DNA from: HGM13233 sp964478515 | GTDB taxonomy: Bacteria > Bacillota > Clostridia > Oscillospirales > Ruminococcaceae | Length of the DNA stretch: 14,106 bases | Assembly: GCA_964478515.1 (NCBI GenBank) | Contig: CAYZIL010000034.1 | Location: 1 to 14,106, forward strand | Direction of reading: 5' to 3' | Shown here: in pieces, positions 7,005 to 13,865 of the stretch | Layout: each line of letters opens with the position of its first letter | How positions within the stretch are numbered: the stretch's first letter is position 1 | Notes under the pieces: model-generated | The model's input: the letters and a program-made list of their open reading frames with translations, nothing else | Database searches by the model: none | What the model was told of the DNA's origin: nothing | Translations under genes and position numbers: made by a program

Positions 7005-7035
7005 GGGCCGCCTGCGCGTCGCGGCGCGGCGGCCC
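7005..7035. terminator. GC-rich hairpin just after the PycTM-like gene
   Basis: GGGCCGCC (7005-7012) pairs with GGCGGCCC (7028-7035), and the inner GCGC (7014-7017) pairs with GCGC (7024-7027) across a one-base bulge. It begins 16 bases after the stop codon of the PycTM-like gene. On the minus strand only ATATTT follows, so termination would be inefficient; 3'-end protection is another possibility. Confidence 0.55.
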
Positions 7036-7051
7036 GTTGCCGTACTATGCG

Positions 7052-7651
7052 CTAAATGCCGAGCAAAAGCAGCACAGACGTCAATACTATGGTGGTCAGC
7101 GTCAGTGACGTCGCCCACACCACTATATTGTAGGCCTCTTTAATGCACGCCGACTTCAGCTGCAATATTGCCGACTGCTCGCAGATATCGCGCGCGCAGT
7201 CCTCTATCATACACTTAATAAAACTGTCGCTTTCGGCTGCGACGTAGTGCGGCGAGTCGTTCACGTCGCGCTCACCGAGCAGAATGTCGACGTATTCCTC
7301 CTGCTTAAAACCGTCGGTAATATCTTTAAAAAAAATCATTCCGTGTTTCTTTTTCGGCTTGTTGTCGACAGGTTTTAGGTGCGGCGAAAGGGTCTTCTTT
7401 AAGGAAAACAGCGACATAATTATCAGTACCCAGTCCAGCAAAACCGCCAAAATGAATGTCGTTTTTATAATAAGCGACAAATTCGAGTCGTAGATAAACG
7501 ACGTGAATATGCCCAGCACCGTGAAGTCCAGCCCTATGAGCGACAGCAGCTGGTTGGTTTTGGCGTCGTAGCGCTCTAATTGGCTGTAACTGCGATCAAG
7601 AATATAGCGCGCCGTCTCGTAACGGACCGCCAACTCGCTGTTTGCTGCCAT
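7052..7651 (-). CDS. PycTM-like membrane effector (Pycsar effector family, DUF5706)
   Basis: This 199-residue membrane protein has the layout of the Pycsar effector domain. There is an N-terminal helix with the conserved D-x-K (Y28-D29-A30-K31), two membrane helices at about 35-54 and 59-84, an SPHLKP turn, a soluble segment IFFKDITDGFKQEEYVDILL (about 106-125), a long charged helix with KSACIKEAYN, and a last membrane helix at 174-198. In known Pycsar systems such proteins are gated by cCMP or cUMP and damage the membrane of phage-infected cells. Here no cyclase is adjacent. The neighbours are a MazG-like hydrolase, whose stop codon sits beside this gene's AAAGGAG site, and a radical SAM gene upstream. 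The ligand may thus be another nucleotide, or the cyclase may lie elsewhere. Family assignment is from pattern recall and fairly sure; a defence role is inference. Confidence 0.78.
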   Translation of the reverse strand: MAANSELAVRYETARYILDRSYSQLERYDAKTNQLLSLIGLDFTVLGIFTSFIYDSNLSLIIKTTFILAVLLDWVLIIMSLFSLKKTLSPHLKPVDNKPKKKHGMIFFKDITDGFKQEEYVDILLGERDVNDSPHYVAAESDSFIKCMIEDCARDICEQSAILQLKSACIKEAYNIVVWATSLTLTTIVLTSVLLLLGI

Positions 7652-7661
7652 ATGCTCTCCT

Positions 7662-8003
7662 TTATTTTTCTTTATTCTGCCAGCGGCTCAAATTTTTTTC
7701 GTGCTTTTCGCGAAAGGCCGCCGCGAACTCGGCGGCGTCAATGCCGTAGTCGAGCAGCGCATCGCAAAAATACATAGCCGTGTCACACATCTCTTCAACA
7801 AAGTGTCGTCGCACCTGCAAGTCGGTCATTATTCCCCCGTCGCCGTTCTTTTTGATGACATCGGCGGCTTCTCCGGCCTCGACCATCATCCAAAGCAGCG
7901 AGCAGCGGCCGTTTTCGGGCGACAGAGGGCTGAGCGCGTCGCCGTAGTGCTCGTGCAGCTGTTTTTGCAGCAGCTGCATTTCCTCAATGCCGAACTCCGC
8001 CAT
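7662..8003 (-). CDS. MazG-like nucleotide pyrophosphohydrolase
   Basis: This 113-residue all-alpha protein belongs to the MazG-like superfamily, which splits nucleoside triphosphates to monophosphate and pyrophosphate. The metal-binding motif is intact: E42-A-G-E45 in MVEAGEAADVIKK, then E71-M-C-D74 in VEEMCDTAMYFCDALLDYGI. The ending REKHEKNLSRW is typical of a short clostridial subgroup. The ATG at 8003 is preferred; a GTG at 8012 sits almost on top of the GAAGGGAAG site. It follows the radical SAM gene by 30 bases and precedes the PycTM-like gene by 10 bases, the middle position of a tight cassette. It could be general housekeeping. Next to a nucleotide-gated effector it could also remove or make a signal nucleotide, or cleanse the product of the radical SAM enzyme; that is inference. 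The substrate is not visible. Confidence 0.88.
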   Translation of the reverse strand: MAEFGIEEMQLLQKQLHEHYGDALSPLSPENGRCSLLWMMVEAGEAADVIKKNGDGGIMTDLQVRRHFVEEMCDTAMYFCDALLDYGIDAAEFAAAFREKHEKNLSRWQNKEK

Positions 8004-8033
8004 TATAGACACTTCCCTTCAGCCGTGCGCGGC

Positions 8034-9026
8034 TTATTTGTCAAAAAGCGGGTCGACGCCGGCGTCGGGACTACCCGCGCTGAGATAAGAAAATATGCTG
8101 CACCGGCCGGAGGTATTGCCCGCAAGCGCCTGCAGCTCCCGCACGCGCCGACCGGAAAATATCTGTTGCACACTCTCGCTGACAAGGTTTCCGAGATAAT
8201 ACGGATTGTCAGCGGGCTCAGCGCCCAAGTAACCCGCCCAAGCGCAGGCAAAGACATTGCCGGCGCAGTCTATGCCGATTTTTCGTTTGGCAAGACCGCA
8301 GTTGTCGCACTCGCCGGCATAGCGGCCGCGCAGCGCACAGTGCAAGTGCAGCGTCGCCGTTTTGTCCAGCAGTTGCGAGAACAAGTCTATGTACCGCTGC
8401 GGGTCATAATCGGCCGGATAGTCGCCGCTGCGCATGCTGCCTACCGGCATAAGTCTTATAAGCGACACAAATTTTCGGGTTGGGATGTTGTTAATAAGTC
8501 CGGCTATTCCGGCAATTTTTTCGTCCGTTGCCCGGCAATCTATTACCGGCACATTCACGGTCAAATTTTTAAAATAAGCTGCATTGTCCACCGCAGCGCG
8601 GTAATTGCTGCCGCTGTATGAACTCTCGCCGCGCATATCCCCGCCGCTGCCGTCGCTGTCTATGGTCAATTCGCAGTTTTTCAGCAGCAGACTTTTTTCG
8701 GCGTCGCCGAGAGCCGCAATGCTGCGGCCGGTCGTAGTCACACAGACCCGCTCGCTGCCAAGCAATTCGACCGCCTCTTTAATTACCACGCGGCTGTCAG
8801 CGTCGCACAGCGGGTCGCCGCCGGCAAAATCCAACGAGACGACGTCGGCGCCGGCTGTCAGGTTGCGCAACACTCGGCGCTTTTCGGCGAGTGTCAGCTC
8901 GACTCTGGCAGCGTCGTGCGTCGCGCAAACGGCGCAGTGGTAGACACACTTCGACGTGATATTCCAAATTACCTTCAGCGCGCTGCGCGCCGCCGAGCAG
9001 TATGTGCTTTGTAACTTGTCGCCCAT
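8034..9026 (-). CDS. Radical SAM protein with C-terminal cysteine-rich (SPASM/twitch-like) region
   Basis: This is a 330-residue radical SAM enzyme. The cluster motif is C27-x3-C31-x2-C34 (NITSKCVYHCAVC), and the following LDFAGGDPLCD has the GGDP variant of the GGE(P) motif that contacts SAM. The C-terminus holds C240, C243, C254, C261 and C309, read as an auxiliary cluster region (ECDNCGLAKRKIGIDCAGN, FACAW, GRCSIF). The ATG at 9026 is chosen because AAGGGG lies six bases before it; the open frame extends upstream to 9140 without a binding site and would run over the promoter region. It is the first gene of the cassette with the MazG-like and PycTM-like genes. Viperin-type radical SAM enzymes make antiviral ddh-nucleotides, but the motif here (CVYHCAVC, not the viperin CNYxCxFC) and the extra cysteines argue against a typical viperin. 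The substrate is unknown. Confidence 0.88.
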   Translation of the reverse strand: MGDKLQSTYCSAARSALKVIWNITSKCVYHCAVCATHDAARVELTLAEKRRVLRNLTAGADVVSLDFAGGDPLCDADSRVVIKEAVELLGSERVCVTTTGRSIAALGDAEKSLLLKNCELTIDSDGSGGDMRGESSYSGSNYRAAVDNAAYFKNLTVNVPVIDCRATDEKIAGIAGLINNIPTRKFVSLIRLMPVGSMRSGDYPADYDPQRYIDLFSQLLDKTATLHLHCALRGRYAGECDNCGLAKRKIGIDCAGNVFACAWAGYLGAEPADNPYYLGNLVSESVQQIFSGRRVRELQALAGNTSGRCSIFSYLSAGSPDAGVDPLFDK

Positions 9027-9086
9027 AGGCCGCCCCTTTTTGAGACTGCCCGTTTGCCGTTTGTGCGCAGAGCAGCTAATAATATG

Positions 9087-9092
9087 ATTATA
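9087..9092 (-). promoter_or_regulatory. -10 box candidate for the radical SAM-MazG-PycTM cassette
   Basis: TATAAT on the minus strand lies about 60 bases upstream of the radical SAM start codon in an otherwise AT-rich stretch. No good -35 hexamer lies 16-18 bases before it, so strength is uncertain or an activator may be needed. Confidence 0.45.
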
Positions 9093-9210
9093 ACTAATAC
9101 CGCCAATAAATAAAAGTCTTTTATACTGTTTGGGGAGCACATGAGCTCGAACAGTAAGCGCGCGTTATTTTTGCCGCAAAGCCGAATTTGACCGTGAGCT
9201 GGCCGCATTA

Positions 9211-9255
9211 AAAACCGGCCACAGCTCGACGGAGTGAATCCGCGGCCGTGGCCGG
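9211..9255 (-). terminator. Intrinsic terminator of the surface protein gene
   Basis: CCGGCCAC (9215-9222) pairs with GTGGCCGG (9248-9255), with a small inner hairpin CGGA-GTGAA-TCCG. On the minus strand the stem is followed by TTTTT (9214 downwards: the A-run at 9210-9214). It begins about 25 bases after the surface protein stop codon. Confidence 0.75.
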
Positions 9256-9280
9256 ATGAGCAGCTGCGCTGCCCGTAATG

Positions 9281-12200
9281 TTATTTAGAACGCTTTTTTC
9301 TGAAAACCGCAGTTGTGCACACACACACTATACTCAAAGCGAAGAACAGCGCATTTGCGCCGGTGCTGGAATCGCCCGTTTTGGGGCTGGTTCCCGCTGC
9401 TGCGCCTGCCGTGCTGTACCCAATTGCATAGATTGAAAAACTATTGCTGTAAACAGTGATAGTGCCGTTTCCGACAGTGTAGCCTTCCTGACCGGCGCTG
9501 GGATTCTTTGTCATTGCCACAGTCTCGCCGGCGTCGACAGTGCCGTTGTTGTTCGCGTCGTGCCAACGGTAGAGCGCGAGACCGGTTTTATTCGCCGTGT
9601 CATAGGGAATGATTATTTTTGTAAGCGCCGTGGTAGAATGAATAGCAGTCGGCGTTCCGCCGTTTACGACTTTGGAAATAGAGATATCCAAATACGACAA
9701 CGTCTGTCCTTGCGCCACTGTGGTGAACGCAGAAACAACACTTGTGTTAAGCGCGGAGGCCGCTCGGACATTGATGGCCATTGTGACAACGACGTTGTCG
9801 GTAGGCACTGCGGACGCGTTTTCCGTTGCAACTGCGTCCAGGTTACCCACGACTGCCGCAGGTGCGCCCGCTGCAATGTCAAGAACGGAGCTGAGGTTGC
9901 CGACCGGCAGCGCAATATTGACGTTGCTTTGGCTGCTCGTTGTGACCTCAAGCAAAATTGTTTCTTTCTGGGTGACGCCGCTTTCAGTCTTGGAGGCAAC
10001 TATATTGTACGCTCCGGCGGGGATACCGGCAAAAGTGTAATTGCCGCTCGCGTCGGTAGTTGCCGTGGCTACAACGGTGTTGCCCCGTACAATTTCTACC
10101 GTTGCGCCGCTGACAGGCGCTGAGTTCCTTGTCACTGTTCCGCTAATTTGATAAACCGGTTGGCTGCTCCATACCGCATAGATGTTCACTACGCCGTTTA
10201 CCGTGGAGCTGAGGTTTTGCACCAACTGTCCGTCTGTATAGGTGATGTTTCCGTTGGCCGAAGTGGACCAGCCAGCAAAATAGGAACCTTGCCAGGTGAA
10301 TGCATTGAGAGTCAGCCCAGTAGCCGTTGCACCGTAGGTAAAGCTTTGGTCGGCCATTGTGCCTGAGGCGCCGTTTGCGTTGAACTTGACAGAATAGGTG
10401 TTAGCTTTCCAAATTGCATAAAGCTGGGTGTCAGTGCTTATTGTGCTTACAACTGCGCCGGGCAAATAGGTTGCGGTTGTGGCAGAGCTGCTCGTATTCC
10501 ACCCCAGCAGAGTGTAGCCGGTCTTGACCATGCTTCCGAGCTGCGCGGCGGTGAAACTGGTTCCGACGTCCATCGTGCTGCTTGCCGGCGCTGTGCCGGT
10601 GGCGCCGTTCAAATTGTAGGTAACAGTGTAGCCGTTAAGCGTCGTGACCGAGGTTCCGCTGCTTGCCGCAGAGGGATTATAGTTGGTGTCGCCCTCATAC
10701 CTGGCAAAGAAATAATATGTGGTATTCTTCGTCAACCCCGTAATTGTCGTACTTGTCTGCCAAACACTCGAGTCTGCGGCAGGCGCCGTGTTGGTCGTGC
10801 TGTATGCGTACTGCACACTGCCATGGCCTGTCGTCGTTATTGCATTAAGCGTTACCGCTGTCGAGGTCGTGGCAACGTTTGCGTCTACAGTGGGTGCTGC
10901 CGGGGTAGTGGATTGATCCGCTTTGGCTATGGTAACAGCCGCGGCAGTAGACGCTTTTGAGGAGGTAAGCGAACCGTTTGTCGCTGTCACTACACAGTAA
11001 TAATAGGTCGTACCGGCGTCTTTGCCGCCCGGGATGTCATAAGTCGCCGAAGTTGCGCCTGTTATTGCCGTTCCGCCGGTGTTGCTGTTGGTTGTGTTGG
11101 AATACCACTGGTAGGCGAATGTGCTGCCGTCTACTATATGCCCCGCCGCCACTGACAAGCTGGCGCTGTTCGCAGCGTACCCATAGTTCAGGTTTGCCGC
11201 AGCGGGTTGCGTGGTGAAGTACGGGTCTGTAAGTCCAAGGGCCACCGTAACGGTTACCGGGTAGGCCGGCATGGTAAAGGTATTGTTTGTGACCGTCACG
11301 GTGGTGCTCGGGTCACCTGTTTTAGCTACGGTTACCGTGGCCACACTGTATCCGTCTGCCGGGACTATCGCAACGGAGCTGTTCAGCGACGCCGCGGCAA
11401 CGTTAGTGCCGTTTACTCTTGTTTCAAAGCTGGTGTCGCCGGCTTTTGTAATATCATTCGGTCCGGGATTCACCGTAAATTTTGTTCTTGCGCTTTCCGC
11501 ATAACTGTAGACTGTGTCAATCGGCTTAAAAAACGATATATAATAATCGCCGGCCTGCAAAGAACCTCCGCCCACGCTGGAGATAGTCAGCGTGCTGCCG
11601 CTCAACGCCGCGGTGGCAAGTGTCGACACTGTTGTCGCCGTGCTGCTGTCGTACACCTTAAAGCTGCCTCCCGTGTAGGTGCCGTACATCCAGAAGTCGA
11701 TGGACGCTGCGCTTGCGGTGGTTTTTTCCATTGTGGCAGGGTTCGGACTAGGCTTTGTTGCGGCCGGGCCTATACTTCCTATAGTCGGCGTGGACGGCGT
11801 CAACACAAACGTGGCGCCACCCATAATAGTGTGGTTGTAAATTGAAAAGCCTTCCGGCGACGCCGTGTTTTGTATGGTTCCGCTTGTGACCGTAAGCGTT
11901 CCGCCGGAGCATCTTACTGTTCCGTTTTCACTGCTGGCACTAACCTTACTGGTAATCAGCGTTGTTTTACCGGCGGCCTGGCTGATGTTCACTTCACCGG
12001 TCGAAGCGATAGCGCCTGCTGTGTTGCCAATAATTGTGCCGCCTGTGACCGTGAAAGGACACTTACTGCCAACCGCCTCATAGGCACCCTTGTTTTCCAC
12101 TACGCCGCCGCTGATTGAAAGAGAGCCACCCGTATTAGTGCAATTTATGGCCGTGCCGTTTGCTGCGGTCAGAGACCCGCCCGTTACATTGATTGCTGCG

Positions 12201-12844
12201 GTGCCGGTTGAGCGAATAATAGAGACACCGACAGCTTGACTATTTTGCCAGGTTGTGGAAAGCGAACCGCCGTTGATTGTAACTGGGCCGCCGTTATATT
12301 GGCTGGTAATTACCGCCCCATTACCTGAACTCTCTCCTGGGCCGGCATATGTCATAACGCCGCCGTTGATCACTATTGGTCCGGTGCTCGACGAGTAAAG
12401 AACGCTGAAGTTTCCTTCGGTGGTAGAAGTGCACTCAAGAGTACCGCTCTCTAATGTAAAACCAAAGCTGCCTTGAAAGGCAAAGATGCCCTGTGGAAGC
12501 GGGCTGGTTATTTTTCCCGTTTGGGCAACGCTGGAGTCCTTTACTGTCAGTGAGCCGCTCCCGTTGAATTGAAATATAGTGAAGGGGTACCCCCCCGTGA
12601 GCGTATACCCGTTAAGATCGAGCGTGATATTCCTGTTATAGCTGTTGGTATAAATAAAAGCGCCTATAGTGTTAGTAATATTGCCGCTCAATTGGATAGT
12701 GTCGCCTTCCACCGCATTTTCTATGGCATCCCTGAGAGCAGTCTCGGTGGAAACCTGCGTCGTTGCGGCTGACGCCATATTGGGCAACGCCAAGGCCGTC
12801 ATTAACAACACAACTAAAAGAACCGCTAACTTTTTCTTCATCAT
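9281..12844 (-). CDS. Large multidomain cell-surface protein with SPKTG sortase motif
   Basis: This 1187-residue secreted protein begins with a signal peptide (MMKKKLAVLL..., cleavage near A26 in NMASA-A). Residues about 29-345 are short Gly-rich strands such as INGGSLSTT and VTGGSLTAANGTAI, as in right-handed beta-helices. Then come Ig-like or linker strands (365-537), an Ig-like module (about 541-640, FAYQWYSN...YYYCVVTA), a fibronectin-III-like module (641-737), two InlB B-repeat domains (739-812, 817-892; each ending in YAIW or YAVW with GW-TS), a carboxypeptidase-regulatory-like module (898-980, SGTVTRNSAPVSGATV...TDASGNYTFAGIPAG), and a C-terminal domain with a calcium-loop-like DANNNGTVDAGE (1096-1107). 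It ends with SPKTGD (1153-1158), a membrane helix and RKKRSK, a sorting signal. C. difficile sortase uses (S/P)PxTG motifs. GGGGG precedes the start ATG. It is probably wall-anchored and adhesive or matrix-forming; no enzyme site is seen, and no sortase gene is in the window. Confidence 0.9.
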   Translation of the reverse strand: MMKKKLAVLLVVLLMTALALPNMASAATTQVSTETALRDAIENAVEGDTIQLSGNITNTIGAFIYTNSYNRNITLDLNGYTLTGGYPFTIFQFNGSGSLTVKDSSVAQTGKITSPLPQGIFAFQGSFGFTLESGTLECTSTTEGNFSVLYSSSTGPIVINGGVMTYAGPGESSGNGAVITSQYNGGPVTINGGSLSTTWQNSQAVGVSIIRSTGTAAINVTGGSLTAANGTAINCTNTGGSLSISGGVVENKGAYEAVGSKCPFTVTGGTIIGNTAGAIASTGEVNISQAAGKTTLITSKVSASSENGTVRCSGGTLTVTSGTIQNTASPEGFSIYNHTIMGGATFVLTPSTPTIGSIGPAATKPSPNPATMEKTTASAASIDFWMYGTYTGGSFKVYDSSTATTVSTLATAALSGSTLTISSVGGGSLQAGDYYISFFKPIDTVYSYAESARTKFTVNPGPNDITKAGDTSFETRVNGTNVAAASLNSSVAIVPADGYSVATVTVAKTGDPSTTVTVTNNTFTMPAYPVTVTVALGLTDPYFTTQPAAANLNYGYAANSASLSVAAGHIVDGSTFAYQWYSNTTNSNTGGTAITGATSATYDIPGGKDAGTTYYYCVVTATNGSLTSSKASTAAAVTIAKADQSTTPAAPTVDANVATTSTAVTLNAITTTGHGSVQYAYSTTNTAPAADSSVWQTSTTITGLTKNTTYYFFARYEGDTNYNPSAASSGTSVTTLNGYTVTYNLNGATGTAPASSTMDVGTSFTAAQLGSMVKTGYTLLGWNTSSSATTATYLPGAVVSTISTDTQLYAIWKANTYSVKFNANGASGTMADQSFTYGATATGLTLNAFTWQGSYFAGWSTSANGNITYTDGQLVQNLSSTVNGVVNIYAVWSSQPVYQISGTVTRNSAPVSGATVEIVRGNTVVATATTDASGNYTFAGIPAGAYNIVASKTESGVTQKETILLEVTTSSQSNVNIALPVGNLSSVLDIAAGAPAAVVGNLDAVATENASAVPTDNVVVTMAINVRAASALNTSVVSAFTTVAQGQTLSYLDISISKVVNGGTPTAIHSTTALTKIIIPYDTANKTGLALYRWHDANNNGTVDAGETVAMTKNPSAGQEGYTVGNGTITVYSNSFSIYAIGYSTAGAAAGTSPKTGDSSTGANALFFALSIVCVCTTAVFRKKRSK

Positions 12845-12892
12845 TGGAACCCCCGCGAATTAAATAATGATAGTATTAATTAGTTTATTAGT

Positions 12893-12905
12893 GGTGCAGC
12901 GCACC
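12893..12905. repeat. Small inverted repeat upstream of the surface protein gene
   Basis: GGTGC-AGC-GCACC is a perfect 5-bp dyad about 50 bases before the surface protein start. It could be a leader hairpin or a protein-binding site; there is no further support. Confidence 0.4.
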
Positions 12906-13169
12906 TTAACAGGTCAAAAAAGCACAGTATTACGAGATAATTTTACTAATTACCATCCTTTCCCTGATTAAACCATTTTTTGACAGTAATGCAAGATGTT
13001 TTGAACTTTTTCGCAAAAAAAAAAAAATTCTTTGGGCTTATATTTGTCTAAATAATCCGAAAAAAGCAATTCGTCGCCGCATTCAATTGTATTTTGGCGT
13101 GTTTTTGAGCTTTCACAAATAAATACACCCACCGCATAATAGGCAGGTTCTTCTCCTTACCATACCCGA

Positions 13170-13189
13170 CGCACAGAGAAAACTGTGCG
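13170..13189 (+). repeat. Hairpin in the leader of the lipoprotein gene
   Basis: CGCACAG (13170-13176) and CTGTGCG (13183-13189) pair over 7 bp around AGAAAA. It is followed by purine-rich sequence rather than T, so it is not a terminator. It may stabilise a 5' leader that starts further upstream. Confidence 0.45.
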
Positions 13190-13314
13190 AAAGAAAGCGA
13201 AAGAAGTCTAAAAAAATACTATTGCTGCAACATAATCGCCTGCCAATCTGTATACAGAGTAGAACGACAAAAACAGCGTTCAAACCTAAGACATATCCAG
13301 AAAGGAAATTGATT

Positions 13315-13797
13315 ATGAAAAAGACAATCGCTTTCTTACTCAGCGCCATTATGGCACTCTCTCTTGCCGCCTGCGGCAGCAAAGAAAAAGCCACGGAAAT
13401 TCCTGACCCATTTACAGAGTACCGCACAGTTGCCGAAGCCGCAGCAGCCGTCGGTTTTGATATTTCTGTCCCAGACGCCATTGACGGTTACACCGACCTT
13501 ACTATCCGCGCGGACGCCGAATCTGGGATGATTGAATTGATCTACAAAAACGGCGACGACGCCGAGATTCGCATCCGCAAAGCAGCAGGCTCCGAAGACA
13601 TCAGCGGTGATTATACGCAATACGCACAGGAGAGCACCGCAGACGTTGGTGATCTGAATGTTACCATGAAGGGCGCGAATGACAACGTCAGCGTTGCAAC
13701 ATGGACGAGCGGCGGATATACTTATTCCATTGGCGCGTATGCGCAGGCTGGCATTTCCGTCGATACCATGACCGTCCTGATCTCTGCGGTTCAGTAA
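13315..13797 (+). CDS. Small lipoprotein of unknown function
   Basis: This 160-residue protein starts at ATG 13315, preceded by GAAAGGA at about 8 bases; the longer upstream reading frame lacks a site and lies in leader sequence. Residues 1-20 are a lipoprotein signal peptide with lipobox L17-A-A-C20, so the mature protein is lipid-anchored on the outer face of the membrane. The mature part begins with a charged linker (GSKEKATEIPDPF), then a compact domain with AAAAVGFDISVPDAIDGY and IELIYKNGDDAEIRIRKA. It resembles the DUF4367-type domains found in clostridial lipoproteins and anti-sigma-like proteins; that comparison is tentative. A strong terminator follows, and a sigma factor gene begins 65 bases downstream on the same strand, so a regulatory link is possible but not shown. 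No catalytic motif is visible. Confidence 0.85.
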   Translation: MKKTIAFLLSAIMALSLAACGSKEKATEIPDPFTEYRTVAEAAAAVGFDISVPDAIDGYTDLTIRADAESGMIELIYKNGDDAEIRIRKAAGSEDISGDYTQYAQESTADVGDLNVTMKGANDNVSVATWTSGGYTYSIGAYAQAGISVDTMTVLISAVQ

Positions 13798-13811
13798 AAT
13801 TACGACGACTG

Positions 13812-13845
13812 GCGGCGTGCTGCATTAGATAGCACGCCGCTTTTT
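13812..13845 (+). terminator. Intrinsic terminator after the lipoprotein gene
   Basis: GCGGCGTGCT (13812-13821) and AGCACGCCGC (13831-13840) form a perfect 10-bp stem with a 9-base loop, followed by TTTTT. It starts 15 bases after the lipoprotein stop codon and lies immediately before the ribosome binding site of the sigma factor gene. Confidence 0.85.
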
Positions 13846-13865
13846 GCAAGGGAGGGGTTTTAGTG

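Larger units (their letters stand above)
12845..13314. other. AT-rich divergent intergenic region
   Basis: This 470-base region separates the surface protein gene (minus) from the lipoprotein gene (plus) and must hold both promoters. A possible minus-strand pair, TTGCAT and TTTAAT with 16 bases between, lies around 12965-12995, but it is weak. It also contains an A13 run (13015-13027), an inverted repeat GGTGC-AGC-GCACC (12893-12905) and a 7-bp hairpin (13170-13189). No coding region is supported: the open frames here lack ribosome binding sites. Confidence 0.6.

Noticed and set aside
8034..9026. Prokaryotic viperin
   Set aside because: The cluster motif is CVYHCAVC instead of the viperin CNYxCxFC type, and the C-terminal cysteines indicate an auxiliary cluster, which viperins lack.
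9027..9140. Upstream extension of the radical SAM gene to an ATG at 9140
   Set aside because: The added 38 residues lie over the promoter-like region, and no binding site precedes 9140, while AAGGGG precedes 9026.
8975..9208. Minus-strand frame with a membrane-helix-like stretch (DFYLLAVLVIIILLAAL)
   Set aside because: The hydrophobic run comes from the AT-rich promoter region, there is no ribosome binding site, and the frame overlaps the start of the radical SAM gene.
9281..12844. CRISPR or DNA tandem repeat array inside the surface gene
   Set aside because: The repetition is at protein level (short Gly-rich strands and two diverged InlB repeats); no regular identical DNA repeats with spacers are seen.
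13222..13314. Upstream extension of the lipoprotein gene
   Set aside because: The extension would bury the signal peptide and lipobox inside the protein; GAAAGGA just before 13315 fixes the start.
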